From Lachnospiraceae bacterium (lineage in GTDB: Bacteria > Bacillota > Clostridia > Lachnospirales > Lachnospiraceae), in NCBI GenBank assembly GCA_028724245.1, contig JAQYDI010000072.1, positions 1 through 47,012 on the forward strand: a stretch of DNA of 47,012 nucleotides, given 5' to 3'. The translations under genes and the position numbers were made by a program. Below, piece by piece: positions 26,155 to 36,260 of the stretch. How positions within the stretch are numbered: position 1 is the stretch's first letter; the number at the start of each line of letters is the position of its first letter. The notes under the pieces were generated by a model that had not been told where the DNA came from, did no database searches, and worked only from the letters and a program-made list of their open reading frames with translations.

Positions 26155-26183
26155 AGTATATACTATAAATCACATATCTTCAA
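26155..26183 (-). promoter_or_regulatory. Putative asnS promoter
   Basis: TTGAAG (26178-26183) and TATACT (26155-26160) are 17 bases apart on the minus strand. The leader is about 120 bases with no T-box sequence. The rest of 26184-26460 is A/T-rich with no gene seen. Confidence 0.55.
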
Positions 26184-26462
26184 GCTGTTTGAAATATGAT
26201 TTCGTGTGGAGCATGATGAAATCTGAAGCAGATAAATGGGGAAAGAACTGGTAAAAATGGTAATTTATCATTTTTTGTGTGTCAGAAAAAGGAAAAGAAT
26301 GATAAAAAAATGTCAAAATCTGTCTGTCAAGTCGTGTATAACTATAGAATAACAATGTAAAAAAATGGAAAATACGACGGATATATGCCGGAAAGTGTTG
26401 CGTCAGGCGGAAAAAGTCACGGTATTTTTCATAAAAAGACTTTTGGAAATTTGAAAATTTTG

Positions 26463-26491
26463 TTCACAATATAAGAAATGTGTGTTATAAT
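26463..26491 (+). promoter_or_regulatory. glgC promoter
   Basis: TTCACA (26463-26468) and a perfect TATAAT (26486-26491) with 17-base spacing, 39 bases before the glgC start. Confidence 0.8.
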
Positions 26492-26529
26492 GTACGCACG
26501 AATAAAAATTAACATCAAGAGGTGATAAC

Positions 26530-27816
26530 GTGATTAAAAAAGAAATGGTCGCTATGCTTCTTGCAGGTGGTCAGGGCAGCCGTCTGGGTGTTCTGACACA
26601 GAATGGTGCCAAGCCTGCTGTTGCATTTGGCGGCAAATACCGCATTATTGATTTCCCCCTGAGCAACTGTATTAATTCAGGCATCGATACAGTTGGCGTA
26701 TTAACCCAGTACCAGCCGTTACGTTTGAACTCCCATATCGGCATTGGTATGCCCTGGGATCTGGACCGCAATGAAGGCGGCGTATCAATTCTCCCCCCCT
26801 ATGAAAAGAGCGCCAACACAGAGTGGTACACAGGTACTGCAAACGCTATTTACCAGAACATTCAGTTCATCGATACCTTTAATCCCGAATATGTCCTGAT
26901 TCTTTCAGGTGACCATATTTACAAGATGGATTATGAGATCATGCTGGATTACCACAAGGCCAATGATGCTGCACTGACCATCGCAGCTATGCCTGTACCG
27001 TGGGAAGAAGCAAGCAGATTCGGTGTTGTAATTACTGACGGCAGCGGCCGGATTACAGAATTCGAAGAGAAGCCTGCAAATCCCAGAAGCAATCTGGCTT
27101 CCATGGGTATTTACATCTTCACATGGTCCAAGCTGAGAGAAGCACTGCTGGCTACTGAAGAGCAGCCCGAGTGTGACTTCGGTAAACATGTCATTCCCTA
27201 CATCTTCAATAAGGGTGAGAGAATTTTCGCTTATGAGTACAACGGATACTGGAAAGACGTTGGAACTCTGACTTCCTACTGGGAAGCAAACATGGAGCTG
27301 ATCGATATCATTCCCGAATTCAATCTGTATGAAGATTTCTGGAAAGTATACACCAAGTGTGATCAGTTCCCGCCTCAGTACATAGGTGACAATGCAAAGG
27401 TTAACCGCTGCATCATCGGTGAAGGCACCGAGATTTACGGCGAAGTTTCCAATTCCGTTATCGGTTCGGGCGTTACGATTGAAGAAGGTGCTGTTGTACG
27501 CAACTCCATCATCATGTCTGATTCCGTAATCGGCAAAGGAACAGTTGTTGACAAGTCCATCATTGCTGAGAACGTTAAAGTCGGTGATAACTGTGTACTC
27601 GGTACAACAGAATTCCCTTATAAAGAAAGCAAGCTGAGCACAAAGGTATATGCATCAGATCTTGTAACGATCGGCGAGAATTCCGTAATTCCGGACGGCG
27701 TTAAGATTGGTATTAATACTGCAATCTCGGGTGTAACCACAAAGGAAAATTATACAGACGGTTCTTACCTGGACAGCGGTGATTACATTGTAGTAAAGGA
27801 GGGCGCCTCCAAATGA
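26530..27816 (+). CDS. glgC: Glucose-1-phosphate adenylyltransferase, catalytic subunit
   Basis: A 428-residue ADP-glucose pyrophosphorylase. The nucleotide-binding loop ([14 protein letters not shown]), the [15 protein letters not shown] segment, the catalytic Asp region ([11 protein letters not shown]), the glucose-1-phosphate lysine region ([11 protein letters not shown]) and the C-terminal left-handed beta-helix repeats are all intact. It makes ADP-glucose, the committed step of glycogen synthesis. The start is GTG with AAGAGGTGAT upstream. The stop overlaps glgD by four bases. Confidence 0.95.
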   Translation: MIKKEMVAMLLAGGQGSRLGVLTQNGAKPAVAFGGKYRIIDFPLSNCINSGIDTVGVLTQYQPLRLNSHIGIGMPWDLDRNEGGVSILPPYEKSANTEWYTGTANAIYQNIQFIDTFNPEYVLILSGDHIYKMDYEIMLDYHKANDAALTIAAMPVPWEEASRFGVVITDGSGRITEFEEKPANPRSNLASMGIYIFTWSKLREALLATEEQPECDFGKHVIPYIFNKGERIFAYEYNGYWKDVGTLTSYWEANMELIDIIPEFNLYEDFWKVYTKCDQFPPQYIGDNAKVNRCIIGEGTEIYGEVSNSVIGSGVTIEEGAVVRNSIIMSDSVIGKGTVVDKSIIAENVKVGDNCVLGTTEFPYKESKLSTKVYASDLVTIGENSVIPDGVKIGINTAISGVTTKENYTDGSYLDSGDYIVVKEGASK

Positions 27817-28931
27817 AAGCAGTAGGTATTATTTTAGCAGGCGGCAATAACAAAAAGATGAGAGTGCTGACAAAGAAGCGTGCCATTCCGGCTATGCCCG
27901 TTGGCGGAAGCTACAGATGCATCGACTTCGCACTGAGCAGCATGACCAGTTCACGTATTAAGACAGTTGCTGTCCTTACACAGTACAATTCACGTTCCTT
28001 AAGCCAGCACCTGAATTCCTCCAAGTGGTGGGATTTCGGCAGAAAGCAGGGAGGTCTGTATGTATTTTCTCCCACAATTACAGCTGAGAACGGCGAATGG
28101 TACCGCGGCACAGCAGACTCCATTTACCAGAATCTGGATTTCCTGAAGAGACAGCATGAACCCTATGTTGTAATTGCTTCCGGCGATTCCATTTACAAGA
28201 TTGATTTCGATAAAGTAATCGATTATCATATTGAGAAGAACGCAGACATCACCATCGTTACCAAAGAGATGCCCGAAGGCACTGACATGACACAGTATGG
28301 TGTTGTAACTGCAGACGAGAACAACAGAATTCTGAATCTGGAAGAGAAACCCATGGTTGCAGGCACCAACATTGCTTCCTGCGGTATCTATGTTATCAGA
28401 AGAAGACTGCTGATCGAACTGATTGAAAAATGCGCAGAAGAAGACCGTTACGATTTCGTAAACGACATTCTGATCCGCTACAAAGGCATCAAGAAACTGT
28501 ATGCTTATCCGCTGGAAACATACTGGAACAAGATTTCCGATGTGGAATCCTACTTCAACATGAATATGGATTTCCTGAAAAAGGAGAACAGAGATTTCTT
28601 CTTCAAACAGTATCCTGAGATCCATTCCAAGATCGATGACAATCCGCCGGCTAAGTACAATCCCGGTTCCGCTGTTAAGAACAGCCTGGTTTCAAGCGGC
28701 TGCATCATTAACGGTGAAGTTGAGAACTCTGTATTATTCAAGAAAGTTTATGTTGGCAATAACTGTGTAATCAAGAATTGCGTTATCCTTAATGATGTTT
28801 ATATCGGTGACAATGCCCATATTGAAAACTGCATTATTGAAAGCAGAGGAACGATCAAACCCGGTGAAGTCCGCATTGCAGAGGGCAAGCCTCAGGTTCT
28901 GATTGAAGAGAATGAAAGATATTCCATGTAA
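27813..28931 (+). CDS. glgD: GlgD subunit of ADP-glucose pyrophosphorylase
   Basis: A 372-residue paralogue of GlgC. The nucleotide loop is degenerate ([13 protein letters not shown] instead of GQGSRLG) and other active-site residues have drifted, typical of GlgD, which forms a heteromer that raises GlgC activity in Bacillus-like bacteria. [18 protein letters not shown] and the C-terminal hexapeptide repeats are preserved. The start overlaps the glgC stop (ATGA), ensuring balanced synthesis. Other glycogen genes are not in the window. Confidence 0.93.
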   Translation: MKAVGIILAGGNNKKMRVLTKKRAIPAMPVGGSYRCIDFALSSMTSSRIKTVAVLTQYNSRSLSQHLNSSKWWDFGRKQGGLYVFSPTITAENGEWYRGTADSIYQNLDFLKRQHEPYVVIASGDSIYKIDFDKVIDYHIEKNADITIVTKEMPEGTDMTQYGVVTADENNRILNLEEKPMVAGTNIASCGIYVIRRRLLIELIEKCAEEDRYDFVNDILIRYKGIKKLYAYPLETYWNKISDVESYFNMNMDFLKKENRDFFFKQYPEIHSKIDDNPPAKYNPGSAVKNSLVSSGCIINGEVENSVLFKKVYVGNNCVIKNCVILNDVYIGDNAHIENCIIESRGTIKPGEVRIAEGKPQVLIEENERYSM

Positions 28932-29013
28932 TGGAGTAAAGCCTGAATTTTACGATTGGAAATGATTATTCTGATCAGAATTACAGCTTAATACAGCGGT
29001 AACAGGTATATGG

Positions 29014-29045
29014 TGTCGGGCCCGCATTTCTGTGCGGGCCTGACA
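29014..29045 (+). terminator. Hairpin after glgD
   Basis: TGTCGGGCCCGCA and TGCGGGCCTGACA form a 13-bp stem (one G-U) with a 6-base loop, followed by only TTTAC. It is likely a terminator with a weak U-run. Confidence 0.6.
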
Positions 29046-29129
29046 TTTACTGTCTGCAGATTGGATGCTGCATCTTTTTTGGTTCAGGATAATGTGAAGG
29101 CTATCATAAAAGGAGGACATTTTTTTATT

Positions 29130-29402
29130 ATGCAGATAACAGATGTGAGGGTTAGAAAAATCTCCAGTGAAAGCAGCAATAAGATGAAAGCGATTGCTTC
29201 AATTACGATTGACGGTGTGTTTGTCGTACATGACATCAAGATTCTGGAAGGGGAAAAAGGCATGTTTATTGCCATGCCCAGCAGAAAATCTTCAGACGGC
29301 GAATTCAGAGATATTGCGCATCCGATCAACACGGAGACACGGGAGATGCTTCAGAGATTGATCCTGGAGAAGTACAATGAAACAGCAGAAGAGCAGGATT
29401 GA
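29130..29402 (+). CDS. spoVG: SpoVG, RNA/DNA-binding sporulation regulator
   Basis: A 90-residue Spo[13 protein letters not shown] at the start, the [37 protein letters not shown] core and [15 protein letters not shown] near the end. Family members bind nucleic acid and affect septation, sporulation and virulence genes. AAAGGAGGAC precedes the ATG at 29130; an open frame extending upstream starts far from any ribosome site. It is followed by a very strong hairpin. Confidence 0.95.
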   Translation: MQITDVRVRKISSESSNKMKAIASITIDGVFVVHDIKILEGEKGMFIAMPSRKSSDGEFRDIAHPINTETREMLQRLILEKYNETAEEQD

Positions 29403-29429
29403 TATGAAAATCCGATGTTTCATGACAAG

Positions 29430-29476
29430 GCATACAGCCGACGGTTTAGGGAAAGGACCGTCGGCTGTATGCATTT
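29430..29476 (+). terminator. Terminator after spoVG
   Basis: A 16-bp perfect stem (29430-29445 with 29457-29472) with an 11-base loop, followed by ATTTTCG. Confidence 0.8.
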
Positions 29477-29551
29477 TCGAAATTGAGGAAAATGGTCTGA
29501 AAAGTCCGTTCCTTGTGAAAGATTGAGTAATTGGAAAAAGGGGGTGTTTAA

Positions 29552-30661
29552 ATGAAGAGAAAAAACAGAAAGAGTCTGCGTCTTCTCCTGCTCCTGCTGA
29601 TGACAGCGGCTGTGGGCCTCAGCGGATGTATGGGAGAAAAGAGACTGTGGACGGAAGCTGTTTCAGGAAGTGAAGCAGCTCAGAGTATGGAAAATACGCT
29701 GGAGACAGAGGAGAGTACAGTACAGACGGCATTGCAGGGTACAGAAGGGAAAACCGGGAAAGAAACGGAAAAGGAAACAGAGAATGAGACGGAAGAAAAA
29801 AGGACAGAAGAAGCGGTGAAAGAAACAGAGAAAGAAACTGCTGAAAGCCAGACGGAAGAAACAGAGAATGAAAACAGTCAGAAAACAAAGAAAGACAGCG
29901 GGGATATGGCGGGAAAAAGTGAAGTGATCAACTGGAACCCTGACTGGAAATATGCGGAAAATTCCAGAATTCACACCGGTTCTGCCACTTTGTATTATAC
30001 AGCATCCTCCGGAGCAAAAGGCATGACGGTCTGCATCAATGCAGGGCATGGTACTTCGGGCGGGTTTGATGTGTACACCTTATGCCATCCGGATGGATCT
30101 CCCAAAGTGACCGGAGGCAGTACGGCGAAAGGACAGACGAAAGCAGCAGCGGTTTCCGGAGGGACAACTATGGATGATGGAACACCGGAAGCGGCTGTGA
30201 CTCTGAAGCTGGCTCTGGTCGTAAAAGAACGGCTTCTGGAAGAAGGGTATAATGTTCTCATGATCCGGGAGAACGACGATGTTCAGCTGGACAATATTGC
30301 GCGGACGGTGATCGCCAATCAGTATGCCGACTGCCATATTGCACTTCATTATGATTCTACGGAAAGCGACAAAGGTACTTTTTATATCGGAGTTCCCGAT
30401 GAAGGAGGGTACCGCAGCATGGAGCCGGTGGCTTCCCACTGGCAGGATCATGAACGTCTGGGCAGTGCTCTTATTGATGGAATGAGGCAGCAGGGGGTAA
30501 AGATATTCGGTGATGGATCCATGGATATTGATCTGACACAGACTTCCTACTCGACAATTCCGTCTGTTGACCTTGAGATAGGTGACCGGGCTTCCGATTA
30601 TTCTGAAGAAACATTGGAAAAACTGGCAGCGGGGATTGCGGCGGGATTGAATTCATTTTAG
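29552..30661 (+). CDS. N-acetylmuramoyl-L-alanine amidase lipoprotein
   Basis: A 369-residue lipoprotein with a lipobox LSGC (Cys26). A Glu/Lys/Thr-rich linker (about residues 45-125) is built of KETE/ETEE-like repeats and probably spans the cell wall. The Amidase_3 catalytic domain follows (about 155-369). Zinc ligands are His166 (NAGHG), Glu213 (TPEAAV) and His266 (ALHYDS); catalytic Glu342 lies in DLEIGD. It cleaves the bond between N-acetylmuramate and the peptide stem, acting outside the membrane. GGGGGTG precedes the ATG. It stands alone between the spoVG terminator and the valS promoter. Confidence 0.88.
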   Translation: MKRKNRKSLRLLLLLLMTAAVGLSGCMGEKRLWTEAVSGSEAAQSMENTLETEESTVQTALQGTEGKTGKETEKETENETEEKRTEEAVKETEKETAESQTEETENENSQKTKKDSGDMAGKSEVINWNPDWKYAENSRIHTGSATLYYTASSGAKGMTVCINAGHGTSGGFDVYTLCHPDGSPKVTGGSTAKGQTKAAAVSGGTTMDDGTPEAAVTLKLALVVKERLLEEGYNVLMIRENDDVQLDNIARTVIANQYADCHIALHYDSTESDKGTFYIGVPDEGGYRSMEPVASHWQDHERLGSALIDGMRQQGVKIFGDGSMDIDLTQTSYSTIPSVDLEIGDRASDYSEETLEKLAAGIAAGLNSF

Positions 30662-30670
30662 CGCCGGTGC

Positions 30671-30699
30671 TTGACAATCCCCGAAAACATGCTTATAAT
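30671..30699 (+). promoter_or_regulatory. valS promoter
   Basis: Consensus TTGACA (30671-30676) and TATAAT (30694-30699) with 17-base spacing, nine bases after the amidase stop codon. Confidence 0.92.
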
Positions 30700-30705
30700 G
30701 GATGC

Positions 30706-30950
30706 CATATCTGAAAGATATCTGAAAAAGGTAGTGAGGAAGAGGAGTACATCGAAGGCTTCATCAGAGAGGGTGGTTCACCGGCTGCAAGGCCGCCCGG
30801 AACAGTGTCGATGGAAGGTAGCTTCTGAACCGGATTGCTGAATGTAACAGTAGGCAGTCCCGTTGCCGGCGTTAACGGATATGAGACCCAACGAAGGTGG
30901 TACCGCGCTGATTCGCCCTTCTGCATGATAACATGCAGAAGGGCTTTTTT
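30706..30950 (+). ncRNA. T-box leader controlling valS
   Basis: The T-box sequence AACGAAGGTGGTACCGCG lies near 30889-30906. Stem I features (GAGTACA, AGAGAG, then GGCTGCAAGGCCG) precede it. A GTA valine codon at 30818-30820 is the likely specifier. The terminator is a 13-bp stem (CCCTTCTGCATG with CATGCAGAAGGG) followed by six T's (30945-30950). Uncharged tRNA-Val would favour read-through. Confidence 0.93.
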
Positions 30951-31020
30951 GTATGATAGGAAACTGCGTTCCCTATTATACAAAAAACGCTCCGCGGGGA
31001 TCGCACTGCGGCGGAAAGGA
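30946..31020 (+). ncRNA. Structured leader element, copy A (also at 24275-24347)
   Basis: It starts in the T-run of the T-box terminator (TTTTTGTATGATAGG) and ends GCGGCGGAAAGGA. The first hairpin pairs GTATGATAGG with CCTATTATAC; the second pairs CCGC with GCGG. Against copy B about 80 percent of positions match. One base pair changes from T-A to C-G on both sides and three others change compatibly. A partial third copy (TTTTTATATAACAGGAAA) lies at 31075-31092. Confidence 0.75.
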
Positions 31021-31052
31021 AGATGTCACTGAAGTGACCCGCCGCAGGCGGA

Positions 31053-31079
31053 GAATCTCGTGAAACGAGATTCTTTTTT
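31053..31079 (+). terminator. Second terminator-like hairpin between the T-box and valS
   Basis: GAATCTCGT and ACGAGATTC form a 9-bp stem closed by a 3-base loop, with six T's after it. Two small hairpins (GTCACT/AGTGAC, CCGCC/GGCGG) lie directly before. It would terminate transcription that escaped the T-box unless something prevents it. Confidence 0.75.
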
Positions 31080-31110
31080 ATATAACAGGAAATTAAAAAA
31101 GGAGAAAATT

Positions 31111-33747
31111 ATGTCAAAAGAACTGGAAAAGAATTATAATCCTCAGGCTATTGAGGATAAACTGTATTCCAAGTGGATGGCAAAGGGCTATTTTAAGGCC
31201 AGTGTAAATCCCGACAAGAAACCGTTTACTATTGTGATGCCCCCGCCGAATATTACCGGACAGCTGCATATGGGCCATGCGCTGGACAATACCATGCAGG
31301 ATATTCTGATCCGCTATAAGAGAATGGCAGGTTATGAAGCGCTGTGGCAGCCCGGCTGCGACCATGCAAGTATTGCAACTGAGGTTAAGATCATCAACAA
31401 ACTGAGAGAAGAAGGCATTGAAAAGGCTGATCTGGGCCGTGAAAAGTTTCTGGAACGCGCATGGGAGTGGAAGGATGAATACGGCGGACGCATTATCAAT
31501 CAGCTGAAGAAGCTGGGCTCCTCCGCTGACTGGTCAAGAGAACGTTTTACCATGGATGAAGGCTGCTCCAAAGCAGTTAAGGAGGTATTTGTACGCCTTT
31601 ACGAGAAAGGATACATTTACAAAGGCTCCAGAATCATCAACTGGTGTCCTGTCTGCAAAACCTCCATTTCCGATGCCGAGGTTATTCATGAAGAGCAGGA
31701 CGGACATTTCTGGCATATCAAATATCCTGTAAAGGATAGCGATGAATTTATTGAAATCGCCACCACACGTCCCGAGACGATGCTGGGCGATACGGCGGTT
31801 GCAGTTCATCCCGATGACGAGAGATATACACATCTGGTAGGAAAGACCGTTATCCTGCCTATTATGAATAAAGAGATTCCGATCATTGCCGACAGCTATG
31901 TTGACAGAGAGTTCGGTACCGGTGCCGTTAAGATCACACCTGCTCATGACCCCAATGACTTTGAGGTTGGACGCCGTCATAATCTGCCTGAAATCAATGT
32001 CATGAATGATGACGCAACCATGAACGGTGTATGTCCCAAATACGAAGGTATGGACCGCTATGAAGCAAGAAAAGCCATTGTTGCAGAGCTGGAAGAACTG
32101 GGACTGCTGGTAGGTATTGAACCTCATTCTCATAATGTAGGTACACATGACCGCTGCGGCGCAACGATCGAGCCTATGGTAAAACCCCAGTGGTTCGTTA
32201 AGATGGATGAGATGGCAAAACCCGCCATTGAAGCGCTGAATAACGGCACACTGAAATTCGTACCGGAAAGTTATGGCAAGACTTATCTTCACTGGTTAAA
32301 CGGCATCAAGGACTGGTGTATTTCCAGACAGCTCTGGTGGGGACACCGGATTCCGGCATTCTACTGTACGAAGTGCGGCAAGATGACGGTAAGCCGTGAA
32401 GATCTGACGGTCTGCCCCGACTGCGGTGCTCCGGTTGTTCAGGATGAGGATACGCTGGATACTTGGTTCAGCTCCGCTCTGTGGCCTTTCTCCACACTGG
32501 GATGGCCGGATAAAACACCGGAACTGGAGTATTTCTATCCCACTGACGTGCTGGTAACCGGATATGATATCATTTTCTTCTGGGTAATCCGTATGGTATT
32601 CTCAGGTCTGGAACAGACCGGCGAAACACCGTTCCACACCGTTCTGATCCATGGTCTGGTTCGCGATTCTCAGGGACGTAAGATGAGTAAATCCCTTGGC
32701 AACGGTATTGATCCTCTGGAAGTAATCGACAAATACGGTGCGGATGCTCTTCGTATGACGCTGGTGACCGGCAATGCGCCCGGCAATGACATGCGTTTCT
32801 ACTGGGAGCGTGTGGAAGCAAGCCGTAATTTTGCCAATAAAGTATGGAATGCATCCCGTTTCATTATGATGAATCTGGATAAGGCAGAAGTGAAGGATAT
32901 CGATCTGTCCGAACTGACAGCAGCAGATAAATGGATCCTGTCCAAGGTGAATACGCTGGCAAAGGATGTAACCGAGAATCTGGATAAATACGAGCTGGGT
33001 ATTGCACTGTCCAAGGTTTACGATTTCATCTGGGAAGAATTCTGCGACTGGTACATCGAGATGGTAAAACCCCGTCTGTACAGCGATACGGACAGCACCA
33101 AAGCAGCAGCACTCTGGACACTGAAGACGGTTCTGATCAACTCCCTGAAGATGCTGCATCCGTTTATGCCTTTCATTACAGAGGAAATCTTCTGTACACT
33201 GCAGGATGAAGAGGAATCCATTATGATTTCCAGCTGGCCGGTATATACGGAAGCATGGAATTTTGCAGCAGATGAGAAAGCAATCGAAACCATCAAGGAA
33301 GCTGTCCGCGCAATCCGTACTGTTCGTACATCCATGAACGTACCTCCCAGCCGTAAGGCGAAGGTATTCGTTGTATCTGACAGCGAAGAAATCCGCGGTA
33401 TTTTCGAAAATGGTAAGGCGTTCTTTGCATCGCTGGCATTTGCTTCCGAGGCAGCGGTACAGGCTGACAAGGCAGGAATCGCTGATGATGCAGTATCCGC
33501 TGTAATCCCCGGCGCCAATATTTACATTCCTTTTGCCGATCTGGTAGATATCGAGAAGGAAATCGAGCGTCTGAAAAAAGAAGAAGCTAAACTGACGAAG
33601 GAAATTGCCCGCTCCAAAGGCATGCTCAGCAATGAGAAATTTATCAGCAAAGCACCGGCAGCCAAGATTGAAGAAGAAAAGGCCAAATATGAAAAATATC
33701 AGCAGATGATGGCACAGGTTCAGGAAAGACTGGCACACCTGCAGTAA
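31111..33747 (+). CDS. valS: Valyl-tRNA synthetase
   Basis: An 878-residue class Ia synthetase. The HIGH motif reads HMGH ([11 protein letters not shown]) and KMSKS is intact ([11 protein letters not shown]). The editing domain ([20 protein letters not shown]) lies between them, followed by zinc-like CTKC/CPDC and the C-terminal coiled coil typical of ValRS ([17 protein letters not shown]). It charges tRNA-Val, in keeping with the T-box. AAAGGAG precedes the ATG at 31111; the frame upstream of it runs through the leader hairpin and is not used. Confidence 0.96.
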   Translation: MSKELEKNYNPQAIEDKLYSKWMAKGYFKASVNPDKKPFTIVMPPPNITGQLHMGHALDNTMQDILIRYKRMAGYEALWQPGCDHASIATEVKIINKLREEGIEKADLGREKFLERAWEWKDEYGGRIINQLKKLGSSADWSRERFTMDEGCSKAVKEVFVRLYEKGYIYKGSRIINWCPVCKTSISDAEVIHEEQDGHFWHIKYPVKDSDEFIEIATTRPETMLGDTAVAVHPDDERYTHLVGKTVILPIMNKEIPIIADSYVDREFGTGAVKITPAHDPNDFEVGRRHNLPEINVMNDDATMNGVCPKYEGMDRYEARKAIVAELEELGLLVGIEPHSHNVGTHDRCGATIEPMVKPQWFVKMDEMAKPAIEALNNGTLKFVPESYGKTYLHWLNGIKDWCISRQLWWGHRIPAFYCTKCGKMTVSREDLTVCPDCGAPVVQDEDTLDTWFSSALWPFSTLGWPDKTPELEYFYPTDVLVTGYDIIFFWVIRMVFSGLEQTGETPFHTVLIHGLVRDSQGRKMSKSLGNGIDPLEVIDKYGADALRMTLVTGNAPGNDMRFYWERVEASRNFANKVWNASRFIMMNLDKAEVKDIDLSELTAADKWILSKVNTLAKDVTENLDKYELGIALSKVYDFIWEEFCDWYIEMVKPRLYSDTDSTKAAALWTLKTVLINSLKMLHPFMPFITEEIFCTLQDEEESIMISSWPVYTEAWNFAADEKAIETIKEAVRAIRTVRTSMNVPPSRKAKVFVVSDSEEIRGIFENGKAFFASLAFASEAAVQADKAGIADDAVSAVIPGANIYIPFADLVDIEKEIERLKKEEAKLTKEIARSKGMLSNEKFISKAPAAKIEEEKAKYEKYQQMMAQVQERLAHLQ

Positions 33748-33792
33748 CAGGCAATAAAGTAAAAAACGGTGCCTGATAAGAGTATATCACCG

Positions 33793-33838
33793 GCCCGCCT
33801 GTTTTACGGTTTCAGACTGTAAAACGGGCGGGCTTTCT
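33793..33838 (+). terminator. Terminator after valS
   Basis: A 15-bp stem with one G-U (GCCCGCCTGTTTTAC with GTAAAACGGGCGGGC) and an 11-base loop, followed by TTTCTCATGTTTT. Confidence 0.85.
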
Positions 33839-34038
33839 CATGTTTTACGGAAAAGTCATATTTATTTAAAATTATCATGAGAAGTTTTAATGGGGAAGTA
33901 AAAGGTTCATAGTATAATAAAGAAAAGCCGCGTTCCGCTGATAACGGAGAATACAGGTGCGGCACCCCTGCGGGGAGGATATTTTATATGGATCCGCCAT
34001 ATCTTCAGAGGGGAAGCAGGAAAACGGGGTGAGTGCGA

Positions 34039-36087
34039 ATGAGAAAGTTTCTGACGGGATTATTGCTGATTTTATGTATGGGAATTGCAGGCTGCAGCGG
34101 CCCGGATGTTTGGGAAACCGGGGATACAGCTGCGGGTAATACAGTATCTGCGGAGAAGGAAAGCAGCCCGGCTGCGGCCAATATGTCTCAGAGCAGGGAA
34201 GAGGAAACACTCAGGGCACAGAGTGAACTCCTGAAAAAACTTTATCAGAAAGATGGAGACAATACGGGTGCGTACCGGATTCCACTGGAATTGGAGGAGG
34301 GCTCATATGTCACCCGTATGGAGTGTTTTGAAGATAAGCTTTTGGTTCTCAGCAGCGGTCATGGCCTGAATGTGTATCTATTTAATCTGGATTCAGGGGA
34401 ATTGATCGAAAGTATCTTCTATGAACTGGGTTATGAGGACATGGGAGAAGGTGGATTTCTGGAAGATGGAACGATCTGGCTGTTTGTACCTGCCAGACAG
34501 AAGCTGTACTATTTTGATCAGGAACTGAAGGAAACAGATTTCGTGGATATGGCTGCACTTTACCATGACGTATGGTACAGCGATTACCAGAAAAATATTT
34601 TATGGACACAGGATTATGAAGGAGAAATGCTGTATTTTTACCGGATCGATGAGAAAGCGGGCGGTCAGTATGATATAAAGGAACTGCTGGGAGATCGGGG
34701 AGACAATGACGGCTGCTGGTGGAGTATTGACAAGACAGGCGGCGGATATGCCTATCTGACGATCACAATGGATTTTCATAAGCTGAGCCGGTATCGTTTT
34801 TCAGCTGTATCCGGGCAGATTGAGCCGGATGAACTGGCGAGCACTTCTGCCATGTCCTGCGGAGAGGGCGGAAGCTTTTATCAGTTTCATGACAAATACC
34901 GGATCGTGGATTATGCCTGTCCTGATCAGGTGATGATTCTGGAGGGAATCAATGAAAAGGAGCAGATTTTTTCCTATCGCCAGCAGTATCTGTTTGCCTG
35001 TTCTGACAACATGCTGAATGTGTATGACTGCAGCAGCGGGCTCTGCTATACAGCTTACAGGATAGCTGCTGCTCCGGAGAAAGACAGTCTGTGGAATGAT
35101 ATATCAGTTGTATCGGTGCGGCAGGGGATGAAGCAGGTGCTGTTTTCCATGATTTCGGAAGGGAAACAACGGATCGTTCTCTGCGATCTGAATCAGGCTG
35201 CAGAACCGGAAGAAATTGATATTTCCCGGATGAGTCCGGCTGAAGTGCGGGAAAAGATCGGGGACAACAGGAATGAGATCGGGCAGAAGCACGGCATTTC
35301 CATGATTACACTGGAGGAGGCCGGAGCAAAAGCAGATATGTCCGGATATACCCTGTGGGACAATATCGGTATTCTTGATGAGCTGGATGCATCGGAAGTT
35401 CTGCTGGAGTTTATGAACGGGCTTCCTTCAGGCCTGACCAGTGAGATGCAGTCGGGACAGGAAAATCCCGTAGAAATCTGTTTCTGCGGAACGATTTCCG
35501 GTGACACAAGTGCGGGAAATCTGGATTATGCGGGTGCATATGTTACATTCGGTATTTACGAGATCGACGGAGAACCGGTGTCATTTACACGCATGGTGTG
35601 TGATGTTTCCCTGAAAGATGCACTTTTAACTAATTTTGCTCATGAATGGTTTCATCTGATGGAGGATCATATCTGGGAAACGCTGCAGGAAGACTGGGAG
35701 GGACAGTGGGCCGCCATGTCCCCTGAGGATGCATATTTTTATGAATATAATGAGTATCTTGCGTTTGATGAAAATCTGGGAATCGATGTTTACGTCAGCG
35801 AACCGGATATGGAAGATGTCTATTTTATTGACGGATACAGCAGAACATTTCCCAAGGAAGACAGGGCAAGGATTTTTGAGAATCTTTATATGGCGGGCTC
35901 GGGATCGGAGCTTCCGGCCTGCTTTGAAAGCGCTCACATCCGGCAGAAGGTGGTGTATCTGTGCGAATTGATCCGCAGCTGCTATCCATCTGCGGACACT
36001 GCCGGGAAAAATGTCTGGGAACAGGGGCTTTGTGAAGAAGACTGGGAAAAAATCTGTGAAAACCGGCTGGAGCGGCTGGGGTACTGA
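34039..36087 (+). CDS. Lipoprotein with a zinc-protease-like HExxH motif
   Basis: A 682-residue protein with a lipobox IAGC (Cys19). The region of about residues 80-390 has repeated short strand patterns (LLVLSSGHGLNVYLFNLDSGEL, TIWLFVPARQKLYYF) suggestive of a beta-propeller. Around residues 535-539, HEWFH fits the zinc-metallopeptidase HExxH pattern, and a Glu-Asp pair (residues 607-608, KEDRARIFENL) 68 residues later could supply the third ligand of a gluzincin. Family not recognised. It is probably an extracytoplasmic sensor or protease. The ATG at 34039 is preferred to a GTG six bases earlier. It is followed by its own terminator. Confidence 0.65.
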   Translation: MRKFLTGLLLILCMGIAGCSGPDVWETGDTAAGNTVSAEKESSPAAANMSQSREEETLRAQSELLKKLYQKDGDNTGAYRIPLELEEGSYVTRMECFEDKLLVLSSGHGLNVYLFNLDSGELIESIFYELGYEDMGEGGFLEDGTIWLFVPARQKLYYFDQELKETDFVDMAALYHDVWYSDYQKNILWTQDYEGEMLYFYRIDEKAGGQYDIKELLGDRGDNDGCWWSIDKTGGGYAYLTITMDFHKLSRYRFSAVSGQIEPDELASTSAMSCGEGGSFYQFHDKYRIVDYACPDQVMILEGINEKEQIFSYRQQYLFACSDNMLNVYDCSSGLCYTAYRIAAAPEKDSLWNDISVVSVRQGMKQVLFSMISEGKQRIVLCDLNQAAEPEEIDISRMSPAEVREKIGDNRNEIGQKHGISMITLEEAGAKADMSGYTLWDNIGILDELDASEVLLEFMNGLPSGLTSEMQSGQENPVEICFCGTISGDTSAGNLDYAGAYVTFGIYEIDGEPVSFTRMVCDVSLKDALLTNFAHEWFHLMEDHIWETLQEDWEGQWAAMSPEDAYFYEYNEYLAFDENLGIDVYVSEPDMEDVYFIDGYSRTFPKEDRARIFENLYMAGSGSELPACFESAHIRQKVVYLCELIRSCYPSADTAGKNVWEQGLCEEDWEKICENRLERLGY

Positions 36088-36147
36088 CAGGGAGAACGAA
36101 AGTACTGCCGGTTTCCGGTGTGTATCGGAAGAACGAACAGAATAAAA

Positions 36148-36192
36148 TGCCGTCCGGCAGACATGATGTGTGTCAGCCGGGCGGCACTTTTT
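36148..36192 (+). terminator. Terminator after the HExxH lipoprotein
   Basis: TGCCGTCCGGC and GCCGGGCGGCA form an 11-bp stem with one G-U pair, followed by CTTTTTAT. Confidence 0.85.
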
Positions 36193-36260
36193 ATCTTGTT
36201 CATTTGAAACGAAAGATGTTCACTTACTGCCGGATCGTATTTAAAACGAATGATATCTGT

